A stretch of 64,000 nucleotides of DNA from Psoroptes ovis (taxonomy: Eukaryota; Arthropoda; Arachnida; Sarcoptiformes; Psoroptidae): assembly GCA_002943765.1 (NCBI GenBank), contig PQWQ01000019.1:744001-808000 (forward strand), read 5' to 3'. The translations under genes were made by a program, and so were the position numbers. Below, piece by piece: positions 12,052-24,279 of this stretch; positions within the stretch are counted from its first letter, which is position 1; each line of letters starts with the position of its first letter. A model generated the notes under the pieces. The model did no database searches, was not told the DNA's origin, and saw only the letters and a list, made by a program, of their open reading frames with translations.

Positions 12052-13541
12052 CAATATATTTCTCTCGATTTTTTCCTAATTTTCTCAAATTCAAACATGT
12101 ATTGATTGATTTTGTAGTTGCCAAAATTAGAAAATAATTTTGTCAAAAAAATCTTAAAGATTTGCAAATCATACCGTTTAAGAAGTACTTGAAGCCATAA
12201 ATACCAGCAACAAATACCTTGTAAACGCCAAGGAAATCAAAGAAAAATCAAAAAACCGATTCTCACAAATCAATTACCGAAGAAGCTGGACAGGTAGACA
12301 GCCAATCAAATGATTAGATGACGGAAAACTTCTCGGAAAATTTCTCGCCAAATTGGCCGACAGGTACAATTAGCTTCGTGGCTTTATATGTCTATGGGCT
12401 GTTGGCGATCGAATTCAGTCAGATTTTGAATATTTCAAAGGCACAGAAATAATTTCAATTTTTTCAAAAAAATGATTGATTATTCTAAATTCACAATTAT
12501 TTGAACAATTGTAAAAATCATTAGTCATTAGTCACTTGTCACTTGTCACTAGTTCATTATTGAAAATGAAAAATATTCACAGAAAAATGAAAATTTTCTT
12601 GTTGTTTCAGTCATTTCCTTGTCAATTCACATTCAATTTGATTGTATTGTATTGTGTCGTATCGCATCGAAAATTATCGAACAGAAACATTTTCAATTTT
12701 GAATTTTTTGTAAAATATTTTGATGAATTATCACTTGTCAGTGAAATTGTTATTTGTCAGTGAATTGTTATTGTTTGTGAGATATTTGTAAATTGTTGTT
12801 GCATGTGTACACAGACACAGACAGACAAATGTCAAACTGAAATAAAATGAACAAAATTGAATAAAATTGACAGCCAAACTAAACAAATCGAACAAATTGA
12901 TAGTCAAATTCATTAAACAAATTCAAACTGAACTAATTCAAATACGATTGTTTGTTGTCGTTGAATATGATTTGATATTGTCGTTGAATATTCATCAATT
13001 CATTTGAACGATCGAAATTCTTTGAACGCTTGAAGCTCATTTGAACATTTGAAATTCATTCAAAGCTCTATTTGAATTCATTAAAGCTCATTTGATTCAA
13101 TGAAATCAATTTGAATTCATTGAAATCATTTCAAAAATTGAAAATTCACGACGCACAATTCATTATTTGAATGTATCTGTGTATGTGTGTGTTCATCATC
13201 ATCGCTCTGCAATATTTCTTTGAATATTTCTTTAAAATAAGAATCATTTGAAGAATGTATTGCTTTGCTTTGTATTGCTTTGTATTGGAAGATCGTCGTT
13301 GGACTATCTTTATTGTATTAACATTGGATGATCATGGGATATGATCATCATTACAAAAGCATTTTGAAATCTGCAGAAATCTTCAGAAATCTTAAGAAAT
13401 GAAAATCAAGTTTTTTCTTTTCTTACATCTTCTTCTTTTCATTGTAATTGTCCATGAATTGTTGTTCATTCATTCATATTCATTCAATCATTTATCCTTT
13501 TAAAAAGCTTTGAAACAATGCTTGTATTCATTATTTAAAAT

Positions 13542-13675
13542 TGACGTAGTAATACGTTTTTCAAGAAAACTTTTTTCAAGCGCCGCTGACGTAAAAATAC
13601 GTCTGCTGAGAGGCAGAGTTTTTCAACTACCGGCGTTTGTGAGGCAAAAAATTAATTTTTTCACCGGACAAGCCA
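13542..13675 (+). repeat. GACGTA...TACGT dispersed element, copy 1
   Basis: Contains GACGTAGTAATACGTTTT, then GCCGCTGACGTAAAAATACG, then a CCGGCGTTTG and TCACCGGACA block. Related blocks occur at 22386 and 31294. A 64-codon ORF runs across it, but nothing indicates a protein. Confidence 0.5.
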
Positions 13676-14761
13676 TAGAAGTAGCAGGGGAAAATTTGCA
13701 ATAGAAAATTTGTTAAGAAAAATATTTGAATAATCCTTAAAGCAGAGTATTTCTTCTTTTGCAAACAAAAGATCCATAACTATTTGTATTATTTGAAATA
13801 GATTATTTAAAAATTATGAACAACGAAAATAACGATATTTGGTAAGATTTAAGTAGATAAATGAAAATAATAAGCCTTTTTTAGAGCTACTAAACAATTG
13901 AGTCTATGAATAACTATAATCCAATACTTACCATTAACAATTGGCTTATTTGTATATGATATTACGAGTGATTTCAAATTTGAAACGATTACGTCGAAAT
14001 ATTACGTTGAAACCATTGGTTAATCATCGTCATCGTTAATCATTGTTATTATTCAGCATTGTTTTTCATTGTTAAAATTCATTAAATTTTGGAACAAAAT
14101 ATGGTGCAATGAATGAATGTACGTAATATTAGTAATATGTACAGCACAAAAGCACATATAAATTTCAATATTTCTCAATTTTTCAAAAATTAAATTTACA
14201 AAAATTGTGCAAACATTTGAACGTAAATCAACGAAATTGAAAAATTCAAAAATTGAATTGAATTTGAAACTTTTAATTACGAGAGTTTCAAACGATTTGA
14301 ATCATTTCAAATCGTCTGAATCCTATGAAATCGTTTGAGACATTTGAATCATTTTGAAAATTTGAAATTCTGTATACGCATGCCGCTTACTTGATACTGT
14401 GATTATGCTGTCTCTCTCTCTGTTCTCAAATATTCAAAAATAGTCGATTGACAAACCCGAAAAATGTTTCATCTCTTTTCTATGGGACAAATCTTTGATT
14501 CACTGAAAATTTGGGACATTTTGATGCTATATTTAAGCATTGGAAAAGTCTCTTTGAAAACGTGTATTGGAAATGGCGCATTTCAGCCATTATTTGAATA
14601 TTGAATGACCTCGAATAGCTTCATCATATCATCATCATTGGCTTCCATGTGGATATTGTTATCAGCTTTGAATTTCAATATTTTTAAATTTTCAAATATT
14701 TAATGATGATTCCCAAACATTTGACATTGAATCAATCATTTGAATAAAACTTAAATATTAA

Positions 14762-14842
14762 TGAGGTTGTCCGAAAAGTTCATTCGGCTTAATCAATAGA
14801 GTTGCCACATGAAAATCGGCCAAAACTTTTCGGACAACTTGA
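14762..14842 (-). repeat. mariner-type MITE, subfamily A
   Basis: Ends GAGGTTGTCCGAAAAGTTCA and AACTTTTCGGACAACTTGA with TTCGGCTTAATC on the left. Confidence 0.85.
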
Positions 14843-15069
14843 ATATTTGATGACAAAAACTATTCACAAAATTTTATTGAATTGATGCTATTTTTAGCAT
14901 TTTTTAAAATTTCAAAGCTGATAATAATTATTGAATGAAAATATCATTATTATTATCGTTTCAATATATCCGGTTAACGAACTATGAGTATTTATTTAAT
15001 TAAATGATTAAATCATATTTGAATATTGGAAAATTTTTTTCCAATTAAAATTAATTAACAATCTTTGAT

Positions 15070-15155
15070 ATATTAAATTGTCCGAAAAGTTCATTTCGCT
15101 TAATCGATAGAGTTGCTCATGAAAATCGGCCAGAACTTTTCGGACAGCCTAATAT
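15070..15155 (-). repeat. mariner-type MITE, subfamily A, inside a larger palindrome
   Basis: Ends TTAAATTGTCCGAAAAGTTC and AACTTTTCGGACAGCCTAA. The flanks ATCTTTGATATA and TATATCAAAGAT are inverted copies of each other, extending the palindrome outside the element. Confidence 0.85.
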
Positions 15156-16247
15156 ATCAAAGATAAAGATTGATATTTTTTAATTTCAAAAAAAAATAAA
15201 TTTATCTTTCATTCATATACATTCATACATGATACATATTTTTTTCAATTAACAAATGTTAATTATCTCTGAAATAATAATTATATTTCGGAAAAATTTC
15301 ACTGATAATAAATAAAAGTAAAAGAGAAACACATAGTGTGTTGTAATATGCAATGATTTTGCATAAATCAATTTCAATATTCGGCGGAAAAATTTCATTC
15401 AAATTTCATATTTCAATGTACAAATCACATTTATATTTCCTTTTAGCCAAATATATGAAATATATCAAATATAAATACTGAGAAAAATCTCACGCTTTTC
15501 ACCCCGTTGATTGTATTACATTTCTTCTGAGAAAATCGACACAAAACAACACAAGTCTATGGTAGACAAGCAAAGCTATAGCTTGGACATTGATTCACCT
15601 TGTCGTTGCCCGGCTTGTTTTGATTAAGATTATGGCTATGAATCAATGAATTTCCATTAAAAATCATTAGAAAATCATCAAATCATCATTAAACAATTCA
15701 TATTTGGGCCATAATTGTGATTATTTCTTCCGGTAAATTGTTCAAATTGATTGACATTTGATTGAACAATTGATCACATGATCATTAACATCGTATCAAA
15801 GCATTTTAAATGAACATTTGGTCCTTGAATATTTTCATTTTTCAAAATTATTAAACTTCCCCATTCGAGTTCAATTACAGGAATTATTCGCTTTTCATTA
15901 ACTTTCAAAGCCATCAATTTCATTGATTTCATTAGTATTTCTCTCTCATCTCTCGCATTCACGTCATCATCATCATTATAATACAGGTAATTGACACCTT
16001 TCAATTATTTTGAATTTTTAAAATTTGATTATTCTTAATAATAATGGTGGCCGAAAGACTAGTTTTATTTGCACAATTTATTTAAATTACAAATTACAAG
16101 AAATGACCATTTCTTAATTACGAATTAAGAAACCAGAATTACAGTCATTGGCCTTTTGATTTATTCATATAAATCACCAACTAACGAAAGGGTATAACCC
16201 TTTGAAATATCTTGAATCAAAAAAAATTCAATTGAACCTGTAAAATT

Positions 16248-16330
16248 TATTAGGTTGTTCCATAAATTCTTGCCGTTTTTTAGATAATAGATAATTGAAA
16301 AACGGCAAGAACTTATGGGACAACCTAATA
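16248..16330. repeat. mariner-type MITE, subfamily C
   Basis: Ends TTAGGTTGTTCCATAAATTC and GAACTTATGGGACAACCTAA; TA-flanked, almost a perfect palindrome. Confidence 0.88.
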
Positions 16331-16940
16331 TTAACAATTTTCACTTTTAATAATTTATCAAACTTTTTCAATGGCTACAATAGCTATCAATATGGGATAA
16401 CTAAAAATTATTACAAAGATTTCAAAAGTTCAAATTTTTCAAAAGATCAAAGATGATTGATTAATATTAGATTTTATTATTTAAATAAAATAGTCATTTC
16501 CATTTAAATGCCATTTGCTAATGTGCGACAGGTGTGTACGCTTTAAAAATTGAACGAATTTTACCTTGAAAAATTCAAAATTCAATTCATTAATCATCAT
16601 AGCAAAGATAAGATTAATTATGAATTTATTTTGATTTTGTTTCGATTTTTAAAAATCAAAAATATTGAAATTATCATAGATTTTATCAATCGACCATCAA
16701 ATCACCATCATTCGAATTACATGAAAAACAGGAATTCTTCAATTTTCAAAAAACATTTGAGGCTAAAAACCAGTATTTTACTGTGAGTCACAATATATTC
16801 AGGGTGCACATATTTGAATTTTTAAAAATTTTCGAAAATTTGAAATTTTTAAAAATCTTATTTAATGCAAAATAATTCCATTTTCGAATCTTTTGATTCA
16901 TTCATTCATTCATTCATTTGATTTTACTTTGATTTAAAAC

Positions 16941-19124
16941 ATGTGCAGAACAATGCGTTCGATACTGTTATGGCTAAAGGTCATAGTTTTCATTTTGACA
17001 ATCCAAAATGTAATCAATGGTGAAGATATACCTATTACTGTGACCCAATCACCGACACCAATTAATGAACGAGCCTCGTATAATTCAAATCAATTGATTC
17101 GTGATGAACAAAAAGCACGTGAATTTATGCGTGAATTTGATCGCCGTATGGAAGAATTGAATTATGAAATTGTTGAAGCAAATTTCAATTTCAGTACAAA
17201 TATTACGGCCGAAAATCAAGCAAAATTGGTGAGTTTTCCGATAAGGTCTTGTTTTAGTCTGTCCCATAAGTTCTTGCTGTTTTTCAAATGAAAAAAAAAA
17301 TGAAAAAATGGCAAAAACTTATGGGACAGCCTAATAGTTTGTTTGTCCCCATCATGGTTAATTTTGATTTAATTTTTACCGATTTGGGGTTATAGCTTGA
17401 AGTGACGAAAAAAATGAATCGGGTTCAAAAAGAAATATGGAAACAAGCGATACGCTTTGATTACAAGCATTTCAATGATCATTTACTGCGAAGATTGTTT
17501 GAGAAAATATCCGTTCTCGGTATCCCGGCGTTGGAAGAAGAAGATTCGACCTTGGTAAGGCCCTTTTGTTTCGAATGTATTTATTTTGATTAATTTGAAT
17601 TTTAAATTTTCACAGTTTAAAAGTGTCACCACTGAACTAGCCAAAACATATGATCAAGCATCAATTTGTTTAGATGAATCCGATGATGATACAGATGGTC
17701 GTAAACAGCCCAAATGTGGCTTAGATTTGGATCCAGATCTAATGCAAATTATGGCCAAATCAAGAGATTATAGTAAGCTGAAACAAGTATGGATTAAATG
17801 GCGTGAACAATCGGCTAAACCAAACCGGCAACGATACAAGGAATATATTCGCCTTGGTAATAAAGCTGCTATTGCAAATGGTTTCAAAACACTGGATGAT
17901 TTATGGTTGTTTCCATGGGAAACACCAGATTTCAAGCAACAAGTCGCCACATTGTGGGAAGAATTACGACCTTATTATCAAAAATTACATGCCTATGTAC
18001 GTATGGGCCTCAGGAAATATTATGGCAACGATAAAATGCCCGCCGATGGTACAATACCAGCACATTTAACCGGTAATATGTGGGCACAATCATGGGACAA
18101 TATTTATGACCTCCTTGCTCCGTATCCAAATCGAAAATCATTGGATGTCACTGATGAAATGGTCAGACAAAATTATACGGCCATGCGAATGTTTAAATTA
18201 TCTGAGAAATTTTTCACCGACTTGTCATTGATTCCGATGCCTGAAACATTTTGGCAAAAATCAATGTTCACCAAACCCAAAGATCGTAAGGTCGCATGTC
18301 ATGCTACGGCATGGGATTTCTATAACCGCAAAGATTTCCGTGTGAAAATGTGTACATCTGTCAATATGAAAGATTTGATCACCGTCCACCATGAAATGGG
18401 CCATATTGAATATTATCTCCAATACAAAGATCAACCTGTTGCATTCAGGGAAGGTGCTAATCCAGGTTTTCATGAAGCTGTCGGTGATTTACTAGCCCTT
18501 TCAGTGTCGACACCTAATCACCTTATAAAATTGAAACTATTACCTGAAAACAATTCATTAGCTGATGACAAAGAAATAATGCTCAATTATCAGCTGAAAA
18601 TGGCATTGGAAAAATTGGCATTTTTACCTTTTGGTTACATTATGGATGCATATCGTTGGGATCTGTTCAGTGGTAATGTTTCATTGGACAAAATGAACGA
18701 ACATTGGTGGTATTATCGTCTCAATTATCAAGGCATATCGCCACCAGTGAAACGAAGTGAAAATGATTTCGATGCAGGTGCCAAATATCATGTACCGGCC
18801 GATGTTGAATACATTCGATATTTTGTATCATTCATCATACAATTTCAATTTCATAAAGCATTATGTGATATTGCCCAACCATCGGTGCCATTATATCGTT
18901 GTGATATTGATGGTAATCAACAAGCAGGTCAACTGTTGGCATCAATGTTACGGTTAGGTTCATCAGTTAAATGGCCAGAAGCAATGAAAATAATGACCGG
19001 TTCGGAACAAATGACCGCCGCACCGTTGATCGAATATTTTCAACCATTATTCAGCTGGTTAGATCAACAATTGGTGAATGAAACAATCGGTTGGACGGCT
19101 AAAGTTTCGGATTATATGGAATAG
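16941..19124 (+). CDS. angiotensin-converting enzyme homologue (M2 peptidyl-dipeptidase), 3 exons
   Basis: Exons 16941-17228, 17396-17554 and 17616-19124 join in phase 0 into 651 residues. The N-terminus (MRSILLWLKVIVFILTIQNV) is a signal peptide; the second ATG at 16953 is an equally good start. There is one M2 catalytic domain and no C-terminal membrane segment, so the protein should be secreted, like insect soluble ACEs. Zinc site: HEMGH at 408-412 and Glu436 (FHEAVGD) at the normal spacing. Residues that hold the substrate carboxylate or the transition state are also present: Gln307 (MWAQSW), Lys539, His541, Tyr548 and Tyr551, and the chloride-site Arg550 (YIRYF). Expected reaction: release of C-terminal dipeptides from peptides. 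Small departures: HIEYY where HIQYY is usual, and KMCT where KQCT is usual. Intron 1 carries a MITE. It converges with the PFK gene, leaving 76 bases between stop codons. Confidence 0.93.
17254..17335. repeat. mariner-type MITE, subfamily C, in ACE intron 1
   Basis: Ends TTAGTCTGTCCCATAAGTTC and AACTTATGGGACAGCCTAAT. It occupies about half of the 167-bp intron. Confidence 0.88.
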
Positions 19125-19200
19125 TCATCATGGAAAACATTCGAATAATTTCAAAATTAATTATTTTCATTTATTTTAAATACATTAAATTACATTTGAT

Positions 19201-21426
19201 TCATTCATTTGATCCCATATTCATGAATGGTGTATTAATTATTAATGAATTAATCTTGATTGTGTCATTACAGAAGTATTTACCACATTCCATACCTAAT
19301 TTTATTGATAATTTACGATCAAATGGTGATATTGATGATGGTATTTGAGCCAATGTTAAATCTATGGAATTCTTATGAATCGAATTTTGATATTTTCCAA
19401 TTAAATTTGAATAAATTGATTGAATTCTAGGCCATTGATCGTTACTATCGATCAAAATGAATTTATTTTCATTCGTATCTTGCATTGATCGGCAAATTTT
19501 ATCCGCAGTGGCAGCGATTGATTCATCATCGTTTGAATGAATGATTGAATCAACACCATTGATGGCTACTGCAAAGCTCCGATGATCAATAAACGATCCG
19601 TTTGTGGATATCAAAATGTCGAAATTGATTCGAATTAAATATAATTGATTTTTAATACCTCGGCAGCAATTGATTAGGTCATATAATAATTGAATTGTTT
19701 TATTTCTTATGGAATCATGGCCTAATTTTGACCAGGCAATTTCAGTGTTAACAATTTGATTATTTGTAATTGATCGCACTGGGACCAGGCCGAATTTCAT
19801 TTGTTTTAAATATTCATATTCATTGCCAAAGGCGGTCAATTGATTCATATATTCCAGGGCCAATTGATCACCAACGAAACAAATTGATTTTATGGAATTT
19901 TTTTGTAAATTTTCGACGATTTGCCGGACATTTTCAGTGTTTAAGACAGTCTTTGAGTCATTTTGTATCGATAATAACAATGATCCACTCATCGATGTTA
20001 TATCCAATACATCCAACCATTTAAGCCATATAAAACTGTTATCAATCAATCCTTTAACACCATAATGATAACCGAAAACTTTGATCAATTTCGGATGAGC
20101 ATATCGTACCAATGCATATAGGATTCCATTGACGCCAGGCATCAATTGATAATCATTCGATATTATGATAACTGCCCAATTCGAAGATGATGGATTGATG
20201 TTTAATGAACTTTCAGTAATCAGCTTTAATTGTCGATAATTCTCCCATGTGTTCAAGAAATTTTTACCACGATGTTCCATTACTTTAGTCCATTGATGTT
20301 CTTTGATTAGTGCATTAAATTCAGCGATTCCATCGATACAATCGGATAATTTTCGATGGTTTATTCTATCATTATTAAATGTTATTATCAGAGGTTCATT
20401 ATTTGATTGATTATCATTGATCGATAACATTTGATCGAACAAATCAAATGCATATGATCCCATACCGATGGCCAATAAATGATCGAATGCCGATGTATGG
20501 CCACCACGTTGTAAATGACCAAGAATTATTAAACGTGTTTCAATCGAACATTCTTTCGAAAGGTAATCTTTTATCTGCTGCGAACGAATCGGTAGGCCAT
20601 TGATTTCGCAAGCACCTTCAGCAATCAAGATTATATGATGATATTGGCCATTTTTCCGTTCATAATCGATACATTTTTTCAATTTCACTTTCCATTCATT
20701 CATCGATGATAACGGAGATTCAGGTATAAACACATAAGTTGCCTGCGTACATAGAGCTGATGATATTGCAAGGTAACCACAATTACGACCCATAACTTCG
20801 ACAACCATAGCTCGGCTATGACTTTTAGCCGTTGTTTGTAATGCATCGATACATTCAACAATCCGAGTCAGTGCTGAATCCGTTCCGATGGTCATTTCGG
20901 TCCCGTAAAAATCATTATCAATCGACCCTATAATACCGATCAGATTCAATCGACTATCCTTGGTTATTTGGCTTGTTATTTGACTGCTTGAATGATTGCC
21001 AGCCAGATAATCTTGAACATATTGTGGCCATTCAATGCGTAACAGGTTGGCACCTGTAAGGCTACCATCACCACCGATTACCAGCAAGTTTTCAATATTC
21101 AGACGCATTAAATTATGTGCAGCTTTACGGCGTCCACGTTGATGATAAAATTCACGACATCTTGATGAGTTTATGATAGTACCACCAGTGTATAAATATT
21201 TTTCCAATAATTTTGTATCAGATTTGACTATTGTTCGGCCTCGATGACCATCGATTAATCCTTGGTAGCCATTATAAATCAAATACAATTCAATGCTTTC
21301 ACAGTGATCATTATTCATTTTGATTGATTGTAAGTGTTTAAGGGTCAAACCATATAGTACACTATTCATACCTTGACAATCACCACCACTGGTTAATACG
21401 GCTATATTTGACTTCTTATTCACCAT
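19201..21426 (-). CDS. ATP-dependent 6-phosphofructokinase, intronless and divergent
   Basis: An uninterrupted 741-residue frame, slightly shorter than the usual animal enzyme of nearly 800. It phosphorylates fructose 6-phosphate to the 1,6-bisphosphate in glycolysis. The N-terminal (catalytic) half keeps every expected motif: SGGDCQGMN at 13-21 (phosphate loop), YNGYQGLIDG, GGTIINSSRC, IGGDGSLTGA at 117-126, GSIDNDF at 167-173 with the catalytic Asp, KSHSR, EVMGRNCGY at 210-218, IPESP, and ILGHLQRGG at 301-309. The C-terminal half, from about residue 405, is the duplicated regulatory domain of animal PFKs. It is far less conserved: motifs such as its own GG-E and LGHxQQGG equivalents are hard to find. 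Lack of introns beside spliced neighbours suggests a retrocopy or an ancient intron loss. It is full length with no stop, so it is probably expressed. The minus-strand AATAAA near 19170 may end it. Confidence 0.88.
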   Translation of the reverse strand: MVNKKSNIAVLTSGGDCQGMNSVLYGLTLKHLQSIKMNNDHCESIELYLIYNGYQGLIDGHRGRTIVKSDTKLLEKYLYTGGTIINSSRCREFYHQRGRRKAAHNLMRLNIENLLVIGGDGSLTGANLLRIEWPQYVQDYLAGNHSSSQITSQITKDSRLNLIGIIGSIDNDFYGTEMTIGTDSALTRIVECIDALQTTAKSHSRAMVVEVMGRNCGYLAISSALCTQATYVFIPESPLSSMNEWKVKLKKCIDYERKNGQYHHIILIAEGACEINGLPIRSQQIKDYLSKECSIETRLIILGHLQRGGHTSAFDHLLAIGMGSYAFDLFDQMLSINDNQSNNEPLIITFNNDRINHRKLSDCIDGIAEFNALIKEHQWTKVMEHRGKNFLNTWENYRQLKLITESSLNINPSSSNWAVIIISNDYQLMPGVNGILYALVRYAHPKLIKVFGYHYGVKGLIDNSFIWLKWLDVLDITSMSGSLLLSIQNDSKTVLNTENVRQIVENLQKNSIKSICFVGDQLALEYMNQLTAFGNEYEYLKQMKFGLVPVRSITNNQIVNTEIAWSKLGHDSIRNKTIQLLYDLINCCRGIKNQLYLIRINFDILISTNGSFIDHRSFAVAINGVDSIIHSNDDESIAATADKICRSMQDTNENKFILIDSNDQWPRIQSIYSNLIGKYQNSIHKNSIDLTLAQIPSSISPFDRKLSIKLGMECGKYFCNDTIKINSLIINTPFMNMGSNE

Positions 21427-22385
21427 TTTTTAACAGAAAAATAAATGAGAATCAATCTATGACCTCTAGAGAATCAAACAAATCCAAATTTATTTGAAAA
21501 ACCTTTGAATTTAAAAAAAATTCAAAAATTGAATTTTTGAAATACACATTGGCGCCATCTATTATTCGCAATTCAAACTAACGATACATCATTTTTGGAT
21601 TTTCCTCCAAAAAAAATAAAAAATAAAATTCCAAGATTTCCAAAATCCAAAAAAAACATAAACAAACCAAAATCATAATCAAAATTAATGATCCATTTAA
21701 TTGAATTGTTTTGACCAACAATTAAAAATACCAAAAATACCCAGCTAATCCTCAGTGTATATAGCTGTACTCATGTATACCCTATGTACATCCGAAATTC
21801 GAAGCCAAAATGTAACAATTATCTTCGGGTTTTTAAAATAGAATTGACATTTAAAATAATCAAAAAATTTGGATACAAATTGACCAAGAAAAAGAAATTA
21901 AATCATCATCATCTTAATAACCAGTGAATGAATTAAAGTGCTTCAATGACCAGTACTTGTCATCATTATTTTGATTATTATCATCATCGAAATAACCAGA
22001 GTACTATATACTTGTACTTGAAGACGTTGAAGACTTTGAGCTTGAAAATTGTCCGAAAAACAACGAAAATATCAGGAGATACTCGGTCATAGTCGTCATC
22101 ATCCATTGGTGACAAGTGAAATGAATTAAATGATCATCCAACGCCGGGGCGACTAGTGAATGAATGTAAGCAAATAGATTTATATATCAATCTCTGAAAC
22201 ATTTATGACGACAAAATACACTATTTTCAATCAATTTTAAAGCGCATAATCTTCAAATATATTCAATTCAATTCAATGTATTTTATACGTATTTTGTTCA
22301 ATGATAAATTTCAATAATTTATTTTCACTTATCAAAATGCATACAAGTTTGAATGATGATCATATTTGAAAAATTCAAAGTTTAT

Positions 22386-22442
22386 TGCCGGTGACGTATT
22401 AATACGTTCAACTCTTTAAAGCCGCCAACGTCTTAATACTCC
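22386..22442 (+). repeat. GACGTA...TACGT dispersed element, copy 2 (short)
   Basis: Reads TGCCGGTGACGTATTAATAC followed by GCCGCCAACGTCTTAATACT. It shares these blocks with 13542 and 31294. Confidence 0.45.
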
Positions 22443-24117
22443 CCAGAAATCATAATCAAACGAATACTTTGAAGGCTTCAAAGTATTCAAACCCGGCCAA
22501 AATTTAAAGATCCTGGCCTCATACGATCATCAAATAGCATTTCGAGGACACACTACAAGTCATACAGTCGTATGACTGTATTGTATTTGTTTGTTTGTAT
22601 ATCTTTGGATACACATGATATGATCGGATACAACATACAGCATTCAATACACATGCATTGAATGCTATCTCGGTGGTATCCTTGGATATTCAAAGAACTA
22701 AATTTAATTTAGCCCAAACCACTACAACAACAACGAAAATAATGAAAATAAACAAATCAAATAATCAAATTCACACCAGCCAACCAAACCAACCAACAAT
22801 AATTATCAACCAAAGCATCCTCACATAAATATCTTAAATTTTAAGATGATAATGATGATGAGGATAATGTATTAATATTTGTGTACAATTGAATATGTGT
22901 ACAAATGTGTACAAATAAATAAATTTTAAAATCTTTAAATTATTGAGAATCTTCAAAATATTCAAGTCTTCATACATTGTTCAATGAGAAATATACTTAG
23001 AAACATTGAATATCTTTAATTTTCAATCCATTCAGTTTAGTGATTTTAATTGTTGTTTGTTTACATCAATAACATTAATAATATGTCGCCAACACCGCCG
23101 ACGCCATGGCCATGATTTTGTTCAATTGTGTGTATTCAATTAATAATTGAAAATATACAAATTTATATTAAATATATTTTGAATTAAATTTGTAAATTAA
23201 TAATTGTCTATGTGACTTGTGTGTGTGTGTCTGTGTGTGTATTTGTTTATTTATTTATATTTCTATGTGTATTTATTCATTCATTCATCCATTTATTAAT
23301 ATGTTTTTGTTGTGTATGTTTGACTGCTCCAACTTTTTAGATTTTATTGAGAATCAATCTCAATTATCAATTAATTTGTTTATTTGTTAATCTGTTGTAA
23401 TTATTCAATATTTACTGAATTATTATTACTTATTAAATCAATAATCAATGATCGATTGAAGCATTTTATTCAAATATCCATAATCAAACCAAATAAATCA
23501 ATGACTGACTGAATAAAAGACTGAACAGAATCAATGATTTTCAGGCTTTCAATTCAAAAATTTTGATTCAACAAATTTGACCTGAAAATTTGATTCAATC
23601 AATCGAATTAATCAATGAAATTATATTTAGATTCATCTGTGTTGTCTCGGTGACTTTTGTGATATTTCAATTCCTATTTGAATTATATTGAATTCAATTA
23701 GAAAATTAATCAGACTTATATAATACAAAATTGTACCGAATAATATTCAATTAGTGATAATTAGTGATGAATCTAAACGAATTTAATTGAATCAACAATT
23801 TAAATGGATGAATTCTTCTACTTAGAGATTTTAATTTGATTTTTTGATATTAAAAATATGATTCAGGTTTGTTGTGAATGGCAAGAATTCCATTGGTAAA
23901 TCCATTTAAATCCATCATTTTCAAATGCGTAAATTTTAAAATTCTATTATATTTTCTATGCCAGAAAATAAATAAACATGGAATATATTCTTTGATTTAA
24001 ATACAATTCAAGATTCTATGAGGTATTTGAGGCATTTATTTATTCATTCAAAATTCAATCTAAAAATAGTTACACACTAAACAAAAAATTTCTATTTATA
24101 GAAGAAAATGTATTAAA

Positions 24118-24279
24118 AGAGTTTCAAGTTTTAATTCGTAGTTTTAAAATTAATTTTCGTAGTTTTTAAGTTGATTTTCATAGTTTTGAATGCAATTTTG
24201 AACGGTGAAATTACGAAATTCAATTTTAAAACTACAAAAATCAATTTTGAAACTCCGAATTAAAACTTGAAATCCTGTA
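24118..24279. repeat. palindromic MITE family 2, long form
   Basis: Ends AGAGTTTCAAGTTTTAATTC and AATTAAAACTTGAAATCCTG. An extra inner repeat of GTAGTTTTTAAGTTGATTTT makes it about 160 bp against about 120 for the short form. Confidence 0.8.

Larger units (their letters stand above)
10934..16940. other. 6-kb AT-rich intergenic region
   Basis: Lies between the start of the M28 gene and the start of the ACE gene, so it should hold both promoters; none is recognisable. It contains a 109-bp tandem duplication, one family-2 MITE, four mariner-type MITEs, and a GACGTA element at 13542. No ORF here looks like a gene. Confidence 0.6.

Noticed and set aside
13510..13704. 64-residue plus-strand ORF
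   Set aside because: It lies across the GACGTA repeat, with no domain, splice sites or signal peptide.
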